Under the pieces are notes generated by a model. That model saw nothing but the letters and a program-made list of their open reading frames with translations. It did no database searches and was not told where the DNA came from. The translations under genes were made by a program, and so were the position numbers. DNA of 24,324 bases, from the NCBI GenBank assembly GCA_002350065.1, contig DEDQ01000050.1, positions 54,898-79,221 of the forward strand. Reading direction: 5' to 3'. The DNA comes from Ruminococcus flavefaciens. Lineage in GTDB: Bacteria > Bacillota > Clostridia > Oscillospirales > Ruminococcaceae. Shown here one piece after another: positions 8,170 to 15,652 of this stretch; the first letter of the stretch is position 1; each line of letters starts with the position of its first letter.

Positions 8170-9276
8170 GTGACAAGCATGACAAACAAGCTGACAGCGG
8201 CGGCAGTGCTCTTGTTCATAGCCGTAGCAGGAGCCGCTTCGCTGATAAACGCAGTGATATCGGGCGACAAGGACAATATCGCGGCTCTGCCCGAAAACAG
8301 CGGACAGGGCTATGGCAGCGAGCTTGAAGCCGCCGCAGCTGAAAAATTCGCAGGCAGGGACGGCTGGATAGCCTTTGGCTCGAGAGTAGATTCCGCGATG
8401 AAGGGAAACATCGTCAACGGAGTATACGTCGCTGACGACAGACTCATTTCCGCGGAGGGCGTAAGCCGGAAGGATCTAAGCCGCAGCGTGGGATATATCA
8501 ACAGCTTCGCGCAGGCATATGACGGAGCCGTATATTTCGCGGCAGTCCCGACCTCTGCCGGCGTATACGGCGACAAGCTCCCCGAGCACATTTCCCGCGG
8601 AGCCGAAAAGCAGCTCATAGACAAGCTCTGCGGCGGACTTGATACAAGCATCAGGTGTATCGACGCATACGACCTGATGAAGATGATGAGCGACGAGCGC
8701 ATTTACTTCCGCAGCGATACTAAATGGACGATGTACGGGGCATACTGTGTATACAGAACGGTTATACAGAAGCTTGGCTCTCAGCCGGTCTCATACGATA
8801 AATATCATATCCGCCACGTAACGGACCAGTTTTACGGCGACCTTTACCGAAAGACGCTTTACATGAAATGCGAGCCGGATATACTTGACATATACGAATA
8901 TTCCGAAGGAGCGGAGGTACTGAGCTGTACCGGCTATGATAACGACGGATATGTCGAGCAGATCGGGCTTTACGACGAGGAAGCGCTTGAAAGCGACGAT
9001 ATGTATTCGCTGTATCTTGGCGGAGAGTACCCGCTCGTGCGGATACGCACCGACCTCAACAACGACAGGCATATCCTTGTGATAGGAAGCAGGTGTGCGG
9101 CGAGTTTTGTGCCGTTCCTGATACAGCATTACAGCGAGGTCACATTTGTCCGTCCTGAGCTCATGGACCGTCCGCTCAGTGATTTTCTTTATCCGGACGA
9201 TTATGAACAGACGCTGTTTCTGTTCGGAATAGATTCAGTTACAGACAGCGGACTAAAATATATAGAAATGAGGTAA
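8170..9276 (+). CDS. DHHW/AlgJ-like exported protein with altered active site
   Basis: 368 residues. The N terminus has a signal anchor (about residues 7-28, LTAAAVLLFIAVAGAASLI), so the body is extracytoplasmic. It matches the DHHW family (SGNH-like relatives of AlgJ/AlgX) that works with MBOAT proteins in polymer acylation. The pattern includes FAGRDGWIAFGSRVDSAM, NGVYVADDRLI, YFAAVPTSAGVYGDKLP, and DQFYGDLYRKT. The family-naming DHHW or DTHW motif reads DTKW (Asp183, Lys185, Trp186). The block that normally reads (K)DSYANSFVPF reads GSRCAASFVPF, with Ser307 and Arg308 at the usual Asp-Ser. Two of the three triad residues thus appear lost. The start is GTG 8170, chosen because GGGAGG lies 7 nt before it; an ATG at 8179 is worse placed. 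Function is inferred as a partner of the MBOAT protein. Confidence 0.78.
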   Translation: MTSMTNKLTAAAVLLFIAVAGAASLINAVISGDKDNIAALPENSGQGYGSELEAAAAEKFAGRDGWIAFGSRVDSAMKGNIVNGVYVADDRLISAEGVSRKDLSRSVGYINSFAQAYDGAVYFAAVPTSAGVYGDKLPEHISRGAEKQLIDKLCGGLDTSIRCIDAYDLMKMMSDERIYFRSDTKWTMYGAYCVYRTVIQKLGSQPVSYDKYHIRHVTDQFYGDLYRKTLYMKCEPDILDIYEYSEGAEVLSCTGYDNDGYVEQIGLYDEEALESDDMYSLYLGGEYPLVRIRTDLNNDRHILVIGSRCAASFVPFLIQHYSEVTFVRPELMDRPLSDFLYPDDYEQTLFLFGIDSVTDSGLKYIEMR

Positions 9277-9282
9277 AAGACT

Positions 9283-10062
9283 ATGAAGGCATTGATAACA
9301 GGCGCAACATCGGGAATCGGAATGAGCATGGCAAGAAAGCTCAGCAAGCGCGGCTGGGAGCTCATACTCACCGGCAGGAACGAGCGGGTCCTCAGGGACC
9401 TCCAGTACGAGCTTGGCAGGACCGAGATAATCACAGCGGAGCTCTCGAAGAAGGAAGACGTATTCAAGGTATACGAGTTTTGCAGGGACAAGAACGTGGA
9501 CCTTCTTGTGAACAATGCAGGATACGGTATATTCGGCAGATTCGAGCAGACCGACCTCGATGACGAGCTCAACATGATAAACGTCAACATCACTGCGGTG
9601 CATATCCTGACGAAGCTATTCCTGCGTGATTTCAAGAAGCGTGACCACGGCATGATACTCAACGTAGCCTCATCAGCCGGCTTCATGACAGGACCACTTC
9701 TCTCGTCGTACTATGCCTCGAAGAATTACGTGGTAAGGCTCAGTCTTGCCATTGCAGAGGAGCTCCGCCGCGACAAGTCGAACGTGAGCATAACCGTGCT
9801 CTGTCCGGGACCGGTCGATACGAACTTCAACAACCGTGCGGGAGTTACCTTCAGCATAAAGCCTCTCTCGCCGGATTACGTAGCCGAGTACGCGATAAGG
9901 AAGACCTTCAGCCGCCAGCTCATCGCTATCCCGGGGCTTTCAGTCCGCGCCGGAGTGATAGCCTCACGTTTTGTACCGACAAAGCTGATGTCAGCCATCA
10001 CCTACGGGATACAGCACAGAAAAAAGACAGCTGACGGCAAGGGCAGCGCTGTAACTTCATGA
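9283..10062 (+). CDS. Short-chain dehydrogenase/reductase family oxidoreductase
   Basis: 259 residues of classical SDR. The NAD(P) motif TGATSGIG is at residues 6-13, NNAG at 77-80, and the catalytic set is complete: Ser131 in VASSAG, and Tyr144 and Lys147 in YYASK. Arg residues after the second strand (GRNER) suggest NADP(H) preference. PGPVDTNF follows the active site. The C-terminal part (VRAGVIASRFVPTKLMSAITYGI) is hydrophobic and resembles the DltE-like SDR branch that sits at the membrane. Substrate is unknown. Located 6 nt after the DHHW gene and overlapping the next gene by 4 bases (ATGA), so it belongs to the same transcription unit. Catalytically it looks normal, unlike its two upstream neighbours. 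Confidence 0.9.
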   Translation: MKALITGATSGIGMSMARKLSKRGWELILTGRNERVLRDLQYELGRTEIITAELSKKEDVFKVYEFCRDKNVDLLVNNAGYGIFGRFEQTDLDDELNMINVNITAVHILTKLFLRDFKKRDHGMILNVASSAGFMTGPLLSSYYASKNYVVRLSLAIAEELRRDKSNVSITVLCPGPVDTNFNNRAGVTFSIKPLSPDYVAEYAIRKTFSRQLIAIPGLSVRAGVIASRFVPTKLMSAITYGIQHRKKTADGKGSAVTS

Positions 10063-10598
10063 AGGACATAAGCTACAGAGTCGCACTTGGGGGGATAGTA
10101 TCGGCTCTGTGTCTTGTAACGATGTTTCTTGCGGGCATAATAACGCCGTTGTATCTGCTTCTCCCGATGATAGCGGGAACGCTTCTTGTGCTCATAGCGG
10201 AGGAGGTCAGCATAAGCTGGGCGCTCCTGACATATATCGCGGTGAGCCTGCTCTCGCTGTTCATAACTGCCGACAAAGAAGCGGCGCTCATATTCATAAT
10301 GCTGTTCGGACATTATCCGATACTGCGGTATTATCTGCAAAAGATAAAGCTATCTCCGCTGAGGTTTGCGGTGAAGCTTATGATATTCAACATATGTGCG
10401 GTGAGCTTTTTCTATGTAACGGTCTACCTGTTCGGCATAAAGGAAATGCTCGAGGATATGAGCGATTTCGGAAAATACGGAAGCTATATAATGCTCGGAG
10501 TATGCAACGTCGTATTCATACTTTACGACCTCAATCTCGACCTTGTTTACAAGGGATATATCAAGCGGCTGATGCCGAAATTCAAGCGGAAGCGTTAA
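10059..10598 (+). CDS. Small multi-pass membrane protein, function unknown
   Basis: 179 residues with about five hydrophobic segments: roughly 7-28, 30-48, 51-70, 100-125 and 143-160. The C terminus is strongly basic (KRLMPKFKRKR) and likely cytosolic. The start overlaps the SDR stop as ATGA, and the end is 9 nt before the GTPase-nuclease gene, so translation is coupled to both sides. The first helices (ALGGIVSALCLVTMFLAG) have the look of ECF-transporter S components or similar small integral membrane proteins, but no diagnostic motif was found. No function can be assigned from the sequence alone. Position directly before the GTPase gene may or may not be meaningful. Confidence 0.85.
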   Translation: MKDISYRVALGGIVSALCLVTMFLAGIITPLYLLLPMIAGTLLVLIAEEVSISWALLTYIAVSLLSLFITADKEAALIFIMLFGHYPILRYYLQKIKLSPLRFAVKLMIFNICAVSFFYVTVYLFGIKEMLEDMSDFGKYGSYIMLGVCNVVFILYDLNLDLVYKGYIKRLMPKFKRKR

Positions 10599-10607
10599 GG
10601 TGTTCAT

Positions 10608-13169
10608 ATGAAAAATATCACAGTAGGCATAACTGCTCACGTCGACTCGGGCAAGACGACTCTTGCGGAGGCGATGCTCTACAGTGCGGGCGAGATACGC
10701 AAGCTCGGCAGGGTTGACAACGGAAGCTCCTTTCTCGACACAGATTCGATAGAGCGCGACCGCGGCATCACAATATTTGCAAGTCAGGCGGAGCTCAGTG
10801 CCGGCGACAAGCACATCACGCTGCTCGACACACCGGGGCATATCGACTTTTCAGCGGAAACGGAGCGCACCATGCGCGTAATGGACTGCGCGATACTCGT
10901 AATAAGCGGAACAGACGGCGTACAGAGCCACACCTCGACCCTGTGGAAGCTGCTGAGGAAGTACGAGGTGCCGGTATTCATCTTCGTGAACAAAATGGAC
11001 ATCATCGGGGCGGACAGAGTCTCAATCCTCGAGAAGCTCCGCCGGCAGCTTTCGGACGGCTGCACTGACTTCACCGTATCCGCGGACGAGCTCAGCGAGA
11101 ACGCGGCAGCCTGCGACGAAGCGCTCATGGAGGAATATCTTGAAAAGGGAGCTCTCACCGATGAGAGCATAGCCAAGGCGATAGCCGAGCGCAAGATATT
11201 CCCGTGCTTTTTCGGTTCAGCACTGAAAATGGACGGCGTAGAGGACTTCCTCGCGGCGCTCGGAAGATACACCACCGAGCCGGAGCGCAGCGCCGTATTC
11301 GGAGCAAGGGTCTACAAGATAGCGTACGACAGCAAGGGAACGCGTCTGACTCACCTGAAAATAATGGGCGGAGCTCTGCACGTCCGCGACGAGATGACCT
11401 ACACGGACGCAGAAGGGAACGAAGTCACGGGCAAGGTCAGCTCAGTGAGGTTCTATTCGGGCGAGAAATTCCGCACGGCGGACGCAGCCGAAGCGGGAGA
11501 GGTATGTGCCGTAACCGGACTTGACAACACCTTTGCAGGGCAGGGCATAGGCTGTATCCGCAACTCTGAGAGGGCAGTGCTCGAGCCGGTCATGACGTAC
11601 AAGATACAGTTCCCGTCCGAGAAGAACGCATACGACGTGCTGAGGGATATGCGCCGCCTTGAGGACGAGGACCCGCAGCTCCACATCGTCTGGAACGAGC
11701 AGCTCCGCGAGATACATATCCAGCTCATGGGAGCAGTACAGCTCGAGGTGCTCAGCCGCGTTATATCGGAAAAATTCGGCTACGAGGTCACATTTGGCAG
11801 CGGAGCGGTCGCCTACAAGGAGACCATAGCCGCGGAAGCCGAAGGCGTGGGACATTACGAGCCTCTGCGCCACTATGCCGAGGTACATCTGCTTATGACG
11901 CCATTGCCGGCGGGAAGCGGCTTGCAGTTCGGTTCCGACTGTTCCGAGGACGTCCTCGACCGCAGCTGGCAGCGTCTTATCCTGACTCATTTAGAGGAAA
12001 AGCCGCATCTTGGAGTCCTCACGGGCTCACCGGTAACGGATATGAAGATAACTCTCGCATCCGGCAAAGCGCACCTGAAGCACACCGAGGGAGGAGATTT
12101 CCGTCAGGCGACTTACCGTGCCGTCCGTCAGGGACTTCGCACAGCCGGCTGTGTGCTGCTTGAACCGTATTATGACTACGAGCTTGAAGTGCCATCGGAA
12201 TTTGTCGGCAGAGCGATAGCGGACCTCCAGCATATGTCCGCGGAGTTCTCAACTCCGGAAACGGCAGGGGATATGTCGGTGATAAAGGGAAGTGCGCCTG
12301 TATCGGAGCTCAGCGGCTACCAGACCGAGATGATAGGCTATACCCGCGGAAAGGGCAGGCTTTCATGCGTGAATGCGGGCTACAGAACGTGTCACAACGC
12401 AGAGCAGGTCATAGCCGAGCGGGCATACGACTGCGACGGAGACCTTGAAAACAGCGCAGATTCAGTATTTTGCAGCCACGGAGCAGGCTATGTCGTCAAG
12501 TGGGACGAGGTCCCGCAGCATATGCACCTGCCCTCATGCCTGACTGACAGTACAGCCGAGCCGGAGGACGCAAAACAGCGCAGGGTACAGCGTTTTTTCG
12601 AGCGAGCCGCCTCTGACGAGGAGCTAATGGAGATATTCGAGCGCACCTACGGCAAAATAGAGCGCGACCCGCGCAGAGCGTTCAAGCGGACAAAGGCGGA
12701 GAGCGACTACAGCAAGCCGGTGAAGCTGCCGGACTACGAAGGACCCGAGTATCTGCTCGTAGACGGCTACAACATAATATTCGCATGGGACGAGCTGAAA
12801 AAGATAGCTGACGAGGACCTTGATGCGGCAAGAGCGGAGCTTGTGAAGATAATGTGCAATTATCAGGGCTACTGCGGCTATGAGGTGATAGTGGTATTTG
12901 ACGCATACAGGGTCAAGGGACGTCACCGCGACGTGGAGCGCTATTACAATATAAATATAGTATACACGAAGGAATCCGAGACTGCCGACACGTACATCGA
13001 GCGCGTCAGCCGCGAGCTTTCGCGTAAGCACAGAGTCAGAGTTGCTACCTCTGACGGACCGGAGCAGATGATAATTTTCGGCAACGGAGCGATGCGCATT
13101 TCCGCTGCGGAGCTCGAAGCCCGCGTAAAAGCAGCCGATAAGGCGATACGCGAATATCTGGGTACCTGA
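10608..13169 (+). CDS. TetM/EF-G-like ribosomal GTPase fused to a YacP/Rae1-like NYN nuclease domain
   Basis: 853 residues in two parts. Residues 1 to about 630 match translation GTPases of the ribosomal-protection branch: G1 AHVDSGKTT (10-18), G2 RGITI, G3 DTPGH (74-78), G4 NKMD (128-131), G5 near GSALK, then EF-G-like domains II to V (LMGAVQLEVLSRVI, HTEGGDFRQATYRAVRQGL, LLEPYYDYELEVP). A charged helical linker (about 632-712) follows. Residues 713-853 are a complete NYN/YacP domain: LLVDGYNII (Asp719), VVFDAYRVKG (Asp765), YTKESETADTYIER (Asp794), ATSDGPEQ (Asp816), GNGAMRISAAEL. B. subtilis Rae1/YacP with this fold is a ribosome A-site mRNA endonuclease. The first part should bind the ribosomal A-site region, so the fusion could place a nuclease there; that is inference. 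Domain IV has HTEGGDFR rather than the tip loop of true Tet(M), so tetracycline resistance is not claimed. AAGGTG precedes the ATG. Last gene before a terminator. Confidence 0.93.
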   Translation: MKNITVGITAHVDSGKTTLAEAMLYSAGEIRKLGRVDNGSSFLDTDSIERDRGITIFASQAELSAGDKHITLLDTPGHIDFSAETERTMRVMDCAILVISGTDGVQSHTSTLWKLLRKYEVPVFIFVNKMDIIGADRVSILEKLRRQLSDGCTDFTVSADELSENAAACDEALMEEYLEKGALTDESIAKAIAERKIFPCFFGSALKMDGVEDFLAALGRYTTEPERSAVFGARVYKIAYDSKGTRLTHLKIMGGALHVRDEMTYTDAEGNEVTGKVSSVRFYSGEKFRTADAAEAGEVCAVTGLDNTFAGQGIGCIRNSERAVLEPVMTYKIQFPSEKNAYDVLRDMRRLEDEDPQLHIVWNEQLREIHIQLMGAVQLEVLSRVISEKFGYEVTFGSGAVAYKETIAAEAEGVGHYEPLRHYAEVHLLMTPLPAGSGLQFGSDCSEDVLDRSWQRLILTHLEEKPHLGVLTGSPVTDMKITLASGKAHLKHTEGGDFRQATYRAVRQGLRTAGCVLLEPYYDYELEVPSEFVGRAIADLQHMSAEFSTPETAGDMSVIKGSAPVSELSGYQTEMIGYTRGKGRLSCVNAGYRTCHNAEQVIAERAYDCDGDLENSADSVFCSHGAGYVVKWDEVPQHMHLPSCLTDSTAEPEDAKQRRVQRFFERAASDEELMEIFERTYGKIERDPRRAFKRTKAESDYSKPVKLPDYEGPEYLLVDGYNIIFAWDELKKIADEDLDAARAELVKIMCNYQGYCGYEVIVVFDAYRVKGRHRDVERYYNINIVYTKESETADTYIERVSRELSRKHRVRVATSDGPEQMIIFGNGAMRISAAELEARVKAADKAIREYLGT

Positions 13170-13195
13170 CTCTGCCTCAACACATACATATCATC

Positions 13196-13222
13196 AAACA
13201 GTCCCTTGGGGACTGTTTTTTT
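13196..13222 (+). terminator. Rho-independent terminator ending the alaS-to-GTPase run
   Basis: A perfect 10-bp stem, AAACAGTCCC (13196-13205) with GGGACTGTTT (13209-13218), has a 3-nt loop and a T run to 13222. It is the first convincing terminator after the window start, 26 nt behind the GTPase-nuclease gene. Confidence 0.93.
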
Positions 13223-13302
13223 GCAATAAAGCCAATATATCGTCAATATATGAAATAAATATCGCCAAACTGATAAAAAAAGAAAAAACTTGAAAAAAAC
13301 AG

Positions 13303-13331
13303 TAGAAATTTAATTTTATATATGTTATAAT
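13303..13331 (+). promoter_or_regulatory. Sigma-A-type promoter of the decarboxylase operon
   Basis: A perfect -10 TATAAT (13326-13331) is preceded by TGT, giving an extended -10. A moderate -35 TAGAAA (13303-13308) lies at 17-bp spacing. Transcription should start near 13338, leaving a leader of about 100 nt before the ATG at 13438. The A/T-rich stretch just upstream (13271-13299) could act as an UP-like element. Confidence 0.8.
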
Positions 13332-13337
13332 TAGTTT

Positions 13338-13430
13338 TGATTGGGTCATTTCGCAAAGGCGCGGCTGACCTATGCTCCAATGGAGTAATAAGTATTATAT
13401 TTCTGCAATGCAGAGTTAATTTTGAGGAGG
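13338..13430 (+). promoter_or_regulatory. Structured 5' leader of the decarboxylase operon, class unknown
   Basis: Between the promoter and the ribosome site the leader can form three consecutive hairpins. The first is GGTCA/TGACC (13344-13348 with 13366-13370) closing an inner CGC/GCG helix with an AAAG loop. The second is TGCTCC/GGAGTA (13373-13378 with 13382-13387), loop AAT. The third is TCTGC/GCAGA (13402-13406 with 13410-13414), also loop AAT. The second and third share the same tri-nucleotide loop. No known riboswitch consensus was recognised. It may be a regulatory element or only UTR structure; stems are short. Confidence 0.4.
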
Positions 13431-13437
13431 CTTGTAC

Positions 13438-14835
13438 ATGAAAAAAGTGCAACTGACAGAAACCGTACTGCGCGACGCCAACCAGTCATTGATGGCGACA
13501 CGTCTGCCTTATTCTGACTACGAGGGAATACTCTCTGAAATGGACAAGGCTGGATACTATTCCGTAGAGTGCTGGGGCGGAGCAACATTCGACTCTTGTC
13601 TCAGATATCTCGGTGAGGACCCGTGGGAGAGACTCCGCGGACTCAGAAAGAACCTTCCCAACACAAGGCTTCAGATGCTCCTGAGAGGTCAGAACCTCCT
13701 CGGCTACAAGCACTATCACGACGACGTTGTTGAAAAGTTCATCGAGCTTTCTATCAAGAACGGAATCGACGTTATCCGTATCTTCGACGCTCTCAACGAT
13801 TTCAGAAACATCGCAACAGCGCTCGAGGCAACAAAGAAGTATGCAACAGCAAAGACAGTTGCTTCCGGCTGTATCTCATACACACAGAGCCCTGTACATA
13901 CTGTTGACAAGTACATCGAGATGTGCAAGGAGCTCAAGACAATGGGCTTTGACACTATCTGTCTCAAGGATATGGCAGGAACTATGTCACCCTACGAGGC
14001 AGAGCACCTCATCAAGGGCATCAAGGACGCTATCGGCGACATGACACTTATCCTCCATACCCACTGCACAACAGGTATGGCATACATGACAATAACCAAG
14101 GCTATCGAGTCCGGAATCGACGTTATCGACACAGCAACATCATGCTTCTCCGGCGGTACGTCACAGCCTGCAACAGAGACGATGTACTACGCACTCAAGC
14201 AGTACGGCATCGAAACAGGTCTTGATGAGGACATCATCAACAAGGTAAACGACTACTTCAAGCCCATAAAGCAGAAGTATGTTGACAGCGGACAGCTCAA
14301 TCCCAAGAGCCTTGCAACAGACGCACAGGCACTTGTATACAAGGTACCTGGCGGAATGCTCTCAAACATGATAGCAAACCTCACCGATATGCACGCAATG
14401 GACAAATTCGACGCAGCCCTTGCCGAGATACCGAAGGTAAGAGCAGACCTCGGTTATCCTCCGCTTGTTACACCTCTTTCCCAGATGGTAGGAAATCAGG
14501 CAGTAACGAATGTACTTATCGGCGAGCGCTACAAGAACATCTCCAAGGAAGTAAAGAACTACATAAAGGGCGAGTACGGAATCGCACCCGCACCTCTCGA
14601 CGAAGCTCTCTCCAAGAGCGTTCTCGGCGACGACCAGCCTGTTGACTGCCGTATCGAGGACCAGAAGCGCACAGGTGAAGAATTCACAGCCGCAAGAGAA
14701 GCTCTCGGCGACCTCTGCCGCTGCGAGGAAGATGTAATGAGCTACATCTGCTACCCCGACCAGACAATGAAGTTCCTCAAGGACCGCAAGGCTCAGGAGG
14801 AGAATGAGGCAGTATACACCATCGAGGAAATGTAA
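13438..14835 (+). CDS. oadA: Oxaloacetate decarboxylase alpha (carboxyltransferase) subunit, no biotin domain
   Basis: 465 residues. This is the carboxyltransferase that moves CO2 from oxaloacetate (or a related 2-oxo/acyl donor) to biotin. The TIM-barrel metal site is intact: TETVLRDANQS with Asp13, HTH at His207/His209, and CLKDMAG with Lys177, the residue usually carbamylated. GGTSQPATE and the PGGMLSNM region of the conserved C-terminal carboxylase domain follow. The protein stops before any biotinyl domain; that domain is encoded separately two genes on. The start is ATG 13438, 7 nt after GGAGG; an upstream in-frame TTG at 13432 is too close to the ribosome site. Members of this family include pyruvate carboxylase B subunits, but the adjoining Na+ pump beta subunit favours a sodium-translocating decarboxylase. 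Codon use is highly biased, suggesting high expression. Confidence 0.9.
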   Translation: MKKVQLTETVLRDANQSLMATRLPYSDYEGILSEMDKAGYYSVECWGGATFDSCLRYLGEDPWERLRGLRKNLPNTRLQMLLRGQNLLGYKHYHDDVVEKFIELSIKNGIDVIRIFDALNDFRNIATALEATKKYATAKTVASGCISYTQSPVHTVDKYIEMCKELKTMGFDTICLKDMAGTMSPYEAEHLIKGIKDAIGDMTLILHTHCTTGMAYMTITKAIESGIDVIDTATSCFSGGTSQPATETMYYALKQYGIETGLDEDIINKVNDYFKPIKQKYVDSGQLNPKSLATDAQALVYKVPGGMLSNMIANLTDMHAMDKFDAALAEIPKVRADLGYPPLVTPLSQMVGNQAVTNVLIGERYKNISKEVKNYIKGEYGIAPAPLDEALSKSVLGDDQPVDCRIEDQKRTGEEFTAAREALGDLCRCEEDVMSYICYPDQTMKFLKDRKAQEENEAVYTIEEM

Positions 14836-14849
14836 GGAGGTCTGCGGAT

Positions 14850-15236
14850 ATGAACTTTACATTACTTGCGGCACAGACTGCTGACAGCGGCACAAAAATG
14901 GAAATAGGCGATGCTGCCATAACCGCGATATTCGGCTACGGCGTAGTATTCTTCGGACTTGTACTGCTGATGTGCGTGCTCTACATCACAGGAGCTATCT
15001 TCAAAAGCAAGGACGCGAAGGCAAAGGCAGCGCTTGAAAACGTGAAGAAGGAAGTCGAGGCAAAGCCTCTCGCAGTAACACCTGCCGACCAGCCCGAGGC
15101 TCCGGGTTCAGCCGGACACGTAAAGCTCCACGGCGTACCTGATAAGGAAGCCGCTATGATAATGGCTATCGTTGCCGATAAAATGCAGACTCCGCTGAAC
15201 GAGCTGCGCTTTATTTCCATTAAGGAGGTCAAATAA
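14850..15236 (+). CDS. oadG: Na+-pumping decarboxylase gamma (OadG-like) subunit
   Basis: 128 residues. The small gamma subunit anchors the carboxyltransferase to the membrane beta subunit. One membrane helix spans about 28-52 (AIFGYGVVFFGLVLLMCVLYIT), followed by a charged region (KSKDAKAKAALENVKKEVEA), a Pro/Ala linker, and a C-terminal motif (DKEAAMIMAIVADKMQTPLN then LRFISIKEVK). This last block matches the C-terminal piece common on clostridial OadG proteins. GGAGG lies between the oadA stop and the ATG. Sequence likeness in gamma subunits is weak, so the call rests on size, topology, the C-terminal block and operon position. Confidence 0.85.
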   Translation: MNFTLLAAQTADSGTKMEIGDAAITAIFGYGVVFFGLVLLMCVLYITGAIFKSKDAKAKAALENVKKEVEAKPLAVTPADQPEAPGSAGHVKLHGVPDKEAAMIMAIVADKMQTPLNELRFISIKEVK

Positions 15237-15238
15237 CC

Positions 15239-15640
15239 ATGAAGTATAAAGTAACACTTAACGGTAAGACATATGAAGTAGAGGTTGAAAAGGGCAAGGC
15301 TATCCTTCTCGACGAGTATGAGGCACTTGCACCTGCACCCGCAGCTCCGGCAGCACCCGCCGCTGCTGCTGCACCTGCTGCTCCCGCAGCAGCACCCGCA
15401 CCGGCAGCACCGGTAGATCTTGCAGCAGGCGAGACAGTTGCAGCTCCCATGCCGGGCAATATCCTCCGCGTTGACGTCGCACAGGGCGATACAGTCAAGG
15501 CAGGACAGATACTTGTTATCCTCGAAGCTATGAAAATGGAGAACGAGATCGTTGCTCCTAAGGACGGTACTGTTGCTCAGGTGGTTACAAGCAAGGGCGC
15601 AGTTGTTGACACAGGCGCTCCGCTCGTTGTAATAGCGTAA
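15239..15640 (+). CDS. Biotin carboxyl carrier subunit of the decarboxylase
   Basis: 133 residues. This carrier shuttles CO2 on biotin between the alpha carboxyltransferase and the beta pump. The N terminus (MKYKVTLNGKTYEVEVEKG) is the usual lead of such carriers. A flexible Ala/Pro-rich linker spans about 31-58. The lipoyl/biotinyl domain follows with AAPMPGNILRV and the biotinylation motif EAMKMENEI, in which Lys99 is the expected biotin site. The start is set by AAGGAGGT at 15222-15229. It lies 2 nt after the gamma gene and 12 nt before the beta gene. It corresponds to the MmdC/GcdC-type separate carrier rather than the fused C terminus of Klebsiella OadA. Confidence 0.95.
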   Translation: MKYKVTLNGKTYEVEVEKGKAILLDEYEALAPAPAAPAAPAAAAAPAAPAAAPAPAAPVDLAAGETVAAPMPGNILRVDVAQGDTVKAGQILVILEAMKMENEIVAPKDGTVAQVVTSKGAVVDTGAPLVVIA

Positions 15641-15652
15641 GGAGGGCAAATA

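Noticed and set aside
10608..13169. Calling the GTPase gene a tetracycline resistance gene
   Set aside because: The domain IV tip loop differs from Tet(M)/Tet(O), it has a nuclease fusion, and it sits in a housekeeping operon without mobile elements.
13432..13437. TTG start for oadA two codons upstream
   Set aside because: It is only one base after GGAGG, too close; ATG 13438 has proper spacing.
15327..15412. Repetitive Ala/Pro-coding sequence in the biotin carrier as a repeat element
   Set aside because: It is the normal flexible linker of biotin carrier proteins; the repeats follow from the amino acid bias.
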